The position numbers were made by a program, and so were the translations under genes. Of a DNA stretch of 19,544 nt, positions 14,399 through 19,544 are shown piece by piece; the stretch's first letter is position 1; each line of letters opens with the position of its first letter. The notes below the pieces were generated by a model, which made no database searches, was not told where the DNA came from, and saw only the letters and a program-made list of their open reading frames with translations. This DNA is from Methanocorpusculaceae archaeon UBA456. GTDB taxonomy: Archaea; Halobacteriota; Methanomicrobia; Methanomicrobiales; Methanocorpusculaceae. The stretch lies in assembly GCA_002496395.1 (NCBI GenBank), contig DAJQ01000032.1, positions 25,833-45,376 on the forward strand, read 5' to 3'.

Positions 14399-15187
14399 TC
14401 AGCCTTTGTAGTTGGTCCAGTAATTATTCAGTGACTCTTTTCGTCTCCGCTCCTTCCGCACCTCTCTCATCTCGGGGTACGTCGGCTCATCGCTCTGCCT
14501 TGCAGGGCAGAATGGACAGAGTGCAAAGGGTATCCCGTCTGCTTTGTCCCGGACAGGACAGAGGTACTCTCCTTCCCATGCATCAACGATCTGGCCTCCC
14601 GGAAACGGGGTGCCGATTGGATGTGCCGGCTCCTCCATCACAAAGATCCTAAATCCGGCGAGGAGATATTTGAGATAGAGGAAGGTCGGTTCATTTGTTT
14701 TTGCCTTCTCCCTTACAGCAGCTTCAACCATTATGAAGTACAATCCAGCCGCTTTTTGGAGGGGTGCCTCTTCTTCGTCACCGGCTCCGTTCCCTGCAAG
14801 GAGGAGGAGCCGATGGTGGGCTGAGAAGATCTGTTCGTTCACCTTTGGAAGGAGAAGGTTCCGGTACTTTATGGGCAGATTGCGTGTCTTCTCCTCGAAT
14901 CGTGCATACATCGTCTCAAGGTCACGAAGAGAGAATCTCTTTACCTCTGTTGCAAGGAGGCGGATCAGATCTCCCTTCGTCTCTGCCTGCTGCATCCGGC
15001 GGCAGGAGAGGGCGATCTGATCGATAGTCCTTATCTCTGTGGTGAGATCCCCTGCTTCAGAATCTGCATAGGTGTCGATGAGCAGGGCATGTATATCTTC
15101 ATCTGATGAACGTTCCTGTTTCTTCTCCCCACCGGAGATCTTTCTCTTAAACCATTCAAAGATTGCCTGTATTCCCAATTGTATCAC
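14399..15187 (-). CDS. DUF2115 (UPF0305)-like methanogen protein of unknown function
   Basis: A 262-residue soluble, mostly helical protein. The C-terminal third carries the recognisable block HPIGTPFPGG (189-198), then YLCPVRDKADGIPFALCPFCPAR (208-230). The cysteines 210, 224 and 227 could bind a metal with a further ligand. I recognise this pattern from DUF2115/UPF0305 proteins of methanogens, whose function is not known to me; the assignment is from memory of the motif. The C-terminus is highly basic (REVRKERRRK). The start is a GTG at 15187 with no evident ribosome binding site; no upstream ATG is in frame, and the first internal ATG codons would remove the N-terminal helix. It lies between the cupin and phosphoesterase genes on the same strand. 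Confidence 0.7.
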   Translation of the reverse strand: MIQLGIQAIFEWFKRKISGGEKKQERSSDEDIHALLIDTYADSEAGDLTTEIRTIDQIALSCRRMQQAETKGDLIRLLATEVKRFSLRDLETMYARFEEKTRNLPIKYRNLLLPKVNEQIFSAHHRLLLLAGNGAGDEEEAPLQKAAGLYFIMVEAAVREKAKTNEPTFLYLKYLLAGFRIFVMEEPAHPIGTPFPGGQIVDAWEGEYLCPVRDKADGIPFALCPFCPARQSDEPTYPEMREVRKERRRKESLNNYWTNYKG

Positions 15188-15236
15188 TTTTGTATCTGTT
15201 TGAGTGTATGCTGCTCATATGGTGCCCTTCCGAACA

Positions 15237-15740
15237 TCAAAAAGTGAGCGTAAGGATCTCTGCTTCCAAAGTATCTGTATCAAGGATCGCGATCGTTGCC
15301 TTCCCGTACCGCTCACCGCAGGCTTCGCCCGGATTGATCAGGATACTCTCTCCTGACTTCCTGATTGCCGGGCGATGGGTATGTCCGGAGATGATGACGT
15401 CAAATACCGCCGCCTCAGCAAGTGCCAGTACAGATCCGGGATCATCCCCATGCACCATCCCGATCCTGAGCCCATCAACCAGGAGATCTGCAAAGCGGCT
15501 TTCCATCTGTATTGTGCCGCATCTCCTGCCTTCATCCCGGAGCTGCTTCTGTTGACGGTCACAGTTTCCAAAGACTCCGACCATCTCACAGGGAAGATCA
15601 CAGAAGATCCCAAGGGATTGGGTGTCTGTGATATCTCCTGCATGGAGGACAAGTCCGGTATCCAGTGAGACAAATTGATTGATCGCCTCCCGGATGGCGG
15701 GGCGATTGTCGTGGCTGTCTGCGAGGATGCCGATAATCAT
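15237..15740 (-). CDS. YfcE/MJ0936-type metallophosphoesterase (phosphodiesterase)
   Basis: A 167-residue calcineurin-like phosphoesterase with every family motif: D8-S-H10, G35-D36, GNCD with Asn59, H97-G, and GHTH with His120 and His122. These residues form the two-metal site that hydrolyses phosphodiesters. Length and order match the YfcE/MJ0936 group, whose members cleave bis-pNPP in vitro but whose physiological substrate is unclear. It is cytoplasmic, with no signal peptide. Its own TATA box lies about 26 nt upstream of the ATG, so the message is probably leaderless and the gene need not depend on its neighbours. Confidence 0.93.
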   Translation of the reverse strand: MIIGILADSHDNRPAIREAINQFVSLDTGLVLHAGDITDTQSLGIFCDLPCEMVGVFGNCDRQQKQLRDEGRRCGTIQMESRFADLLVDGLRIGMVHGDDPGSVLALAEAAVFDVIISGHTHRPAIRKSGESILINPGEACGERYGKATIAILDTDTLEAEILTLTF

Positions 15741-15760
15741 TTAGACGTGTTTTGCATCTG

Positions 15761-15770
15761 ATGTATAATA
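15761..15770 (-). promoter_or_regulatory. TATA box of the phosphoesterase gene (leaderless spacing)
   Basis: On the minus strand TATTATACAT is centred about 26 nt before the ATG at 15740, with no ribosome binding site between. Transcription would begin at or beside the start codon. Confidence 0.6.
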
Positions 15771-15834
15771 CCTGTATCTCTTTTTGACAAGATCGCTCAT
15801 GCGAGGCAAACATCCCGGTTCTCTGTCCTGCTAC

Positions 15835-17247
15835 TCACTCCGATGCTCCCTTCTTCAGGAAAACCCTGCCTTTCCCTGTCAGGCGATATTTCTGGAGTCT
15901 GCTTCGTGGTTTCTCTGGAATGGTATATTCAATCATTTCTTCCCTGAGCAATACACGTATGATATGGTTCAGTTGGCCGGAGATTTCTGCCTGTCCAAGT
16001 TCTCTGGATAGTTCAGATTTTGCCAGGGGTTCACTTTCAAGGTGATGCAAAATGCGCATTGACAACGACTCTGGCTGTGACTCTGGCTGTGACTCTGGCT
16101 GTGACTCTGGCTGTGACTCTGTTTTTTTATTTGTTTCTATACTTGTTCGCGTGAAGGTGATGGTAAACCAGTTTTCTGAAGTCTCGATCTTTGGCTCATC
16201 AAGGCCATAATCTAAACAGAGCTGTTGCATGCGGCGAATGCCCGATCCAATATGTTCAACGGCCTCCATTCGGTGAAGTGTTCCAAAAAGGAGTGGATTT
16301 CTTGGAACACTTCTTGTGCCAAGATCTACCCTGCTCATCCCGGCGGGAAGTCCTCCGGGACTCACAATCTCCACACGATCTGAAAAGATATAGATCTGGA
16401 CATTCGCTGTAGAGCGGTAATCCCGGTGGGCGAGTGCATTTACCACCGCTTCTCGGAGTGCTTCTTCAGGCAACTCTGGTCTTTCTTCCCGCTTCACATG
16501 TTTGATGATGTATTCGACATTGATCTTTGAGAGAATATAGACCACAACGTCATTGATCATTGAATAAATGTCGCTGTTGAAACTCCGCCGATCAAGAATA
16601 CGGACTTTATCAGTACCCATAAACAAAGCACAGGCAACATCAGCACCAGGGGTGAATTTTCGAATGTCACGAGCCATCAGCCAGGCACCAGCATGGGTCA
16701 TTTGCCCATCGTTCAGTAGATGAAGGTTTTCCAATGCGATAGCTGGTGTCATATCTCTTGGAATCCTTGCCCTTGTGCGAAACGTAGTCCATATATCATC
16801 AGTAAGGTCTTTCTCCAGGGAGAATTTACTACAGGGGCTTTCATCAAAATGAATGAGTCCCTCACGATAAAAGAACTCACGAATTTCTGAACGGGACATC
16901 TGCATTGAGGAGGCACCCTCACGAATGTAGAACTTGCCTGCAAAGGAATATGGCTTGCCATGTTGCGTTGGAATCGTTATGCAGAGAACATTGCCAATGC
17001 TTTCGATCTCAACAGCAATTGGTGGATCAGAGGAACGGGCAATGTTTTGAACCTCTGATTTAAGGCTATTATGGTTATCGACACCGAGAATCTTCCCGTC
17101 ATCCCTAACTCCTATCAATATCACTCCCCCTGATGCATTGGCAAATGCACACATTTCCCGTCCGAGGTTTGATGTGCCAGACTGTTTAAACTCGGTAGTA
17201 TGGCCTTCTCCAAGTGAAATAAGATCTTCCAGGTGTGTTCGCTTCAT
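15835..17247 (-). CDS. COG2865-type protein: AlbA_2 domain - GHKL-like ATPase - winged helix
   Basis: A 470-residue protein of the 'ATP-binding protein / putative transcriptional regulator' group. Residues ~13-125 form an AlbA_2 (Schlafen-type) domain: EGHTTEFKQS, then FANASGGVILIGVRDDGKILGV, then PYSFAGKFYIREGASS. Residues ~258-365 resemble HATPase_c_4: LPEEALREAVVNALAHRDY, IVSPGGLPAG, and EHIGSGIRRM. A repetitive linker of ESQP units (~376-393) leads to a winged helix at ~395-465. Family members are thought to bind nucleic acid and ATP; some occur near defence genes, but nothing here shows that role. The gene stands alone, with the phosphoesterase downstream and a 347-bp gene-free stretch upstream. 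A TATA-like CTATATTACC lies about 20 nt before the ATG, slightly closer than usual. Confidence 0.87.
   Translation of the reverse strand: MKRTHLEDLISLGEGHTTEFKQSGTSNLGREMCAFANASGGVILIGVRDDGKILGVDNHNSLKSEVQNIARSSDPPIAVEIESIGNVLCITIPTQHGKPYSFAGKFYIREGASSMQMSRSEIREFFYREGLIHFDESPCSKFSLEKDLTDDIWTTFRTRARIPRDMTPAIALENLHLLNDGQMTHAGAWLMARDIRKFTPGADVACALFMGTDKVRILDRRSFNSDIYSMINDVVVYILSKINVEYIIKHVKREERPELPEEALREAVVNALAHRDYRSTANVQIYIFSDRVEIVSPGGLPAGMSRVDLGTRSVPRNPLLFGTLHRMEAVEHIGSGIRRMQQLCLDYGLDEPKIETSENWFTITFTRTSIETNKKTESQPESQPESQPESQPESLSMRILHHLESEPLAKSELSRELGQAEISGQLNHIIRVLLREEMIEYTIPEKPRSRLQKYRLTGKGRVFLKKGASE
16067..16121 (-). repeat. In-frame 12-bp tandem repeat encoding (ESQP)4
   Basis: On the plus strand the unit GACTCTGGCTGT is repeated four times without a mismatch, followed by a partial fifth copy (GACTCTG). 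It lies inside the COG2865 gene and encodes the Glu-Ser-Gln-Pro linker between the ATPase-like and winged-helix domains. As the unit is a multiple of three, copy-number changes would alter linker length without a frameshift. Confidence 0.95.
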
Positions 17248-17594
17248 CTCTAATCCATATTGGTAATATAGCCTGTTCGTAATAGTACATTATTTAATGG
17301 AGTATAAAGGGTATCCTTCCTCAGGTATTGCCTCAAGACAGCCTCAAATCTGGTAATGGTGGAAGAGTAGCATGACATGATTGATAACCTGGTAGTTGTA
17401 TGCCAAATAGAGGATTGATAGATCTGGGATCATTCCTATGCCCTCTTAAAAATATGTGCCTGTCAATTGAGAGATCGATGGCACTTCTCTCATTTATTTT
17501 GATGTCGGATTTCCTGGCTGTGCTTTCTGGATGCTTCTGCTGCCGTTCAGAGTTTACATATCCTCACTTTCATACCGCCTCCTCATCCTCCTGC
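17248..17594. other. Gene-free stretch of 347 bp between the COG2865 and MBL genes
   Basis: I see no supported gene here. A 66-codon plus-strand frame (17400-17600) has a low-complexity, Ser/Cys-rich product with no ribosome binding site and no recognisable family. On the minus strand only frames of 8 and 14 codons follow GGAGG-like sequences just after the MBL stop. AT-rich stretches near 17290-17300 (ATTATTTAAT) and 17443-17454 (CTTAAAAATATG) could be promoter elements. No tRNA or strong hairpin was recognised. Confidence 0.5.
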
Positions 17595-18206
17595 TCATAG
17601 ATGTATGGAGACAGCCCTGCTCTTCTTCATGTTCATAATAGAGTTCCGTATCACGGCATTGCAGTTCTCAAGCATCGGCCTGCCATGCCCGAAATAGATC
17701 GCCCTCACATCTCTCTCGGCAATAGAAAGCAAAGCCTGAACAAATTTTTCATCATAGGTGGAACCGGGCACACGGATGATCACCGGGGTGTCTCCCACAA
17801 AGAGCACTCCGTCCTCCTCGCAGTAGAGGCAGATTGAATCCTGTGTGTGTCCGGGTGTGTGGATCACTTCAAAAAAACGATCCCCGATATGCAGGGTCTC
17901 TTTCCCCCTGAGGTTGATATCGATCTGCTTCTGAGACTCAGAGAAGGCGTAGGCTTTTGGTGAGAAATTCTCTTTAATCTGGGGGAGAAGGGATGCATGA
18001 TCATAGTGGGAGTGGGTGAGGATCACCTGGTCAAGTTTCCGCTTCCCCACACCTGTGTGGGCATTATTGATCTTCTCGATTACCGATGGATCCCGCCCGA
18101 CATCGATGAGCGTGTTCTGATCATCCAGAGCATTCCATGTGCCGGTGACAAGATAGACATTCGAGGTGTAGATGCTGCTCTCTTCGGTCAGATTGATGAT
18201 CTTCAT
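17595..18206 (-). CDS. Metallo-beta-lactamase-fold hydrolase (copy 1)
   Basis: A 203-residue MBL-fold protein with the metal-binding motif H65-S-H67-Y-D69-H70, His120 in TPGH, Asp139 in FVGDTP, and His174 in GHGRP, so a two-metal hydrolase site is complete. It covers only the core fold, with no extra domain. The ATG at 18206 is preferred over GTG at 18212 because AAGGTG lies 5 nt upstream of it. It is a diverged duplicate of the gene at the right edge: the two are about 70% identical in protein over the shared part. The CheR-like gene ends 93 nt upstream, on the same strand. MBL hydrolases act on thioesters, lactones, phosphodiesters and more; the substrate cannot be told. Confidence 0.9.
   Translation of the reverse strand: MKIINLTEESSIYTSNVYLVTGTWNALDDQNTLIDVGRDPSVIEKINNAHTGVGKRKLDQVILTHSHYDHASLLPQIKENFSPKAYAFSESQKQIDINLRGKETLHIGDRFFEVIHTPGHTQDSICLYCEEDGVLFVGDTPVIIRVPGSTYDEKFVQALLSIAERDVRAIYFGHGRPMLENCNAVIRNSIMNMKKSRAVSIHL
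17614..18108 (-). repeat. Duplicated MBL segment, copy 1 (partner 19050-19544)
   Basis: This stretch matches 19050-19544 at a constant offset of 1436 bp with no net insertion or deletion. For example, TGCCATG is at 17681 and at 19117, and the block ending CATCGATG is at 18101-18108 and at 19537-19544. The similarity stops near the C-terminal Lys-Ser-Arg codons of both genes and is cut by the window edge on the other side. Confidence 0.85.
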
Positions 18207-18211
18207 TGACA

Positions 18212-18217
18212 CACCTT
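18212..18217 (-). promoter_or_regulatory. Shine-Dalgarno deciding the start of MBL copy 1
   Basis: On the minus strand AAGGTG lies 5 nt before the ATG at 18206 and overlaps the alternative GTG start at 18212, so the ATG is the better start. Confidence 0.6.
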
Positions 18218-18299
18218 GTTTTTACCTGAGCAGTGGCTCCTCATCTCTCACCTGGCACTTCATGTAGATTCTGTAGAGGATCAATGTATCGACTCCACT

Positions 18300-18923
18300 T
18301 CAGGAACGGGAATTGGCAGGCAGTTTTCTGAAAACCTGGGCATTTGGGACCACCTGTTCGAAGAGATCTGCAACCTCGGGAGGCATCTTCTGGGTCTGTT
18401 CGGTTAAAAAGAAGCCCCCTTCAACCAGGGTATCATGGAACATCCTGATCACCTTGATCCTCTGCTCTTCTGTGAAATGGAGGAGGACATTCTTACAGCT
18501 GATCAGTGAGAAATTATTGCCCGGAGGATTACAGGTGAGGAGATCATGCCGTTTAAACGTAACCCTGTTCCTGACATCCCCGGCTATGATGAAATGTCCG
18601 TCATTAACAGGATCCGGAGTGAAGTTCTTTGTAAAGAACTCTTCTGGAATCCTTTTCAATTCCAGGTAGGGATAGCTGCCTTTTTTGATTATATCTCCAA
18701 AGAGGTCTGAATGATCGATGTCGCTTGCAAGTATCCTGACATTCCGAAAGATCATAGGGCCCATATGCTCTTTCAGAAGAAGGGCGATTGTGTAGGGCTC
18801 CTGCCCCATCGCACACCCGGCACTCCAGACATTGATATGCGTCCTCCCACGTATGGAGGGGAGCATATGATCGATGATCATCTGAAGCGTCTGGAGATCC
18901 CGGAAGAAGTAGGTGAATGCCAT
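18300..18923 (-). CDS. Short CheR-type SAM-dependent methyltransferase
   Basis: A 207-residue protein equal to the catalytic domain of CheR. It begins MAFTYFFRD (FFRD at 6-9, the usual start of the domain). The SAM loop is WSAGCAMGQEPY at 33-44, followed by ILASDID at 64-70 and RHDLL at 125-129. ISCKNVLLHF at 141-150 corresponds to the CRNVLIYF block of classical CheR. CheR methylates receptor glutamates, but the N-terminal helical domain that helps recognise receptors is absent, and no receptor, CheA, CheB or CheW gene is in the window. Standalone short forms exist in archaea, so I take it as intact rather than truncated. The frame stays open upstream past the ATG but has no other ATG, GTG or TTG start as far as the MBL copy 2 stop. 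It lies between the two MBL genes. Confidence 0.85.
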   Translation of the reverse strand: MAFTYFFRDLQTLQMIIDHMLPSIRGRTHINVWSAGCAMGQEPYTIALLLKEHMGPMIFRNVRILASDIDHSDLFGDIIKKGSYPYLELKRIPEEFFTKNFTPDPVNDGHFIIAGDVRNRVTFKRHDLLTCNPPGNNFSLISCKNVLLHFTEEQRIKVIRMFHDTLVEGGFFLTEQTQKMPPEVADLFEQVVPNAQVFRKLPANSRS

Positions 18924-19027
18924 GAGTTTCCATGTTATATTTGATCGGAAGGATGATAAAACCGGGGTTATCTGTAAGTATCCGGGATGAGTGCCTGCTT
19001 CTCGTATGGCTGCCAGAGGGGGTGTTT

Positions 19028-19544
19028 TTACTCCTGGCTTTTCTGGATAATCCTGCTCTTTTTGATATTTGTGAGAGAGTTCTGTATCACATAATTGCAG
19101 TTCCCAAACATCGGTCTGCCATGACCCGGATAGATCGCCTTCACATCTTTTGTAGCGATGTAGAGCAAAGCATCAACAAATCCCTCATCATAGGTGGAAA
19201 CGGGCACACGGATGATTATCGGGGTGTCTCCCACAAAGAGCATTCCGTCCTCCTCGCAGAAGAGGCAGATCGAATCCTGTGAGTGTCCGGGTGTGTGGAT
19301 CACTTCAAATAAACGATCGCCGATACGCAGGGTCTCCCCTCCCCTGAGGATGATATCGACACAGCTCTTGGAATCCGAGAAGGCATAGATCATTGGTGAG
19401 AAGATATCCTTGATCTCCCTGGTTAGCGATGCATGATCATAGTGATCGTGCGTGAGTATCACCTGGTCAAGCTTCCGTTTCCCGACACCGGCACATCTGT
19501 TGGTAAGTTTCGCGATAATTTTTGGATCCCGCCCGACATCGATG
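19028..19544 (-). CDS. Metallo-beta-lactamase-fold hydrolase (copy 2), N-terminus outside window
   Basis: The last 171 codons of an MBL-fold gene that enters from the right edge. The visible part begins at IDVGRDP, equivalent to residue 35 of copy 1. It keeps the metal motif THDHYDH, TPGH, FVGDTP and GHGRP, so it too should be active. It is about 70% identical to copy 1 but has diverged at the C-terminal end (KSRIIQKSQE against KSRAVSIHL). The CheR-like ATG is 104 nt downstream of its stop, so MBL-CheR-MBL may form one transcript. The true start is not visible. Confidence 0.88.
   Translation of the reverse strand, partial: IDVGRDPKIIAKLTNRCAGVGKRKLDQVILTHDHYDHASLTREIKDIFSPMIYAFSDSKSCVDIILRGGETLRIGDRLFEVIHTPGHSQDSICLFCEEDGMLFVGDTPIIIRVPVSTYDEGFVDALLYIATKDVKAIYPGHGRPMFGNCNYVIQNSLTNIKKSRIIQKSQE
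19050..19544 (-). repeat. Duplicated MBL segment, copy 2 (partner 17614-18108)
   Basis: The second copy of the duplicated MBL coding segment, 1436 bp to the right of the first, in the same orientation and without net indels. The repeat continues past the window edge. Confidence 0.85.

Noticed and set aside
16067..16121. The 12-bp tandem repeat as a CRISPR array
   Set aside because: The units are directly adjacent, with no spacers, and encode an in-frame peptide repeat.
15835..17247. The COG2865 protein as part of a phage-defence island
   Set aside because: Its neighbours are a phosphoesterase, an MBL hydrolase and a CheR-like protein; no nuclease, restriction, toxin or integrase gene is near.
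17400..17600. A 66-codon plus-strand frame in the gene-free stretch
   Set aside because: There is no ribosome binding site, the product is low-complexity and unrecognised, and it runs into the antisense of the MBL gene.
18300..18923. The CheR-like gene as a truncated pseudogene
   Set aside because: It begins just before the FFRD motif like other standalone short forms, keeps the SAM motifs, and has no internal stop.
17595..19544. The MBL duplication as an insertion sequence or transposon
   Set aside because: The repeated part is coding MBL sequence without a transposase, terminal inverted repeats or target-site duplications; it is a gene duplication.

Overview
This window looks like a chromosomal stretch from a methanogenic archaeon, most likely of the order Methanomicrobiales (inference; no search was run). 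The evidence is an archaeal Lsm/SmAP gene followed by ribosomal protein L37e, an archaeal initiator tRNA with its own TATA box, an Lhr-type helicase, a DUF2115-like protein (a family I associate with methanogens), a COG1361-type surface protein paired with an RND-family exporter, and archaeal TATA boxes at leaderless spacing in front of several genes.

Layout. 1-2221 is housekeeping: the start of a PUA-domain gene (minus), then Lsm, L37e and purF as a tight plus-strand operon, then an initiator tRNA-Met (minus). 2401-4982 is a thioredoxin-Lhr helicase pair (plus). It converges, with 7 bp to spare, on a minus-strand set: RND exporter, SlyD-type FKBP isomerase and an orphan DNA methyltransferase, the last two sharing an ATGA overlap. 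The exporter is headed by a COG1361-type exported protein (8567-9868). A divergent AT-rich promoter region separates it from an HTH-PAS-PAS-GAF-PAS regulator (10035-11810). Two plus-strand lipoproteins follow: a META-domain protein and a protein with three predicted Cache sensor modules. From 14018 onward everything reads on the minus strand: a small cupin, the DUF2115-like protein, a metallophosphoesterase, and a COG2865-type AlbA_2/ATPase/winged-helix protein with a 12-bp tandem repeat. The last part is an MBL hydrolase - short CheR - MBL hydrolase cluster in which the two MBL genes are diverged duplicates exactly 1436 bp apart; the second runs off the window.

How it fits together. The left part is translation, RNA and purine metabolism. 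The middle may be an envelope system: exported protein, exporter and a divergent one-component sensor/regulator, followed by surface lipoproteins that could sense extracellular ligands. The right part is a set of small signalling or hydrolase genes whose partners are not in the window. Two composition signals stand out: GATC is several-fold over-represented where counted, and CTAG occurs only once in 19.5 kb.
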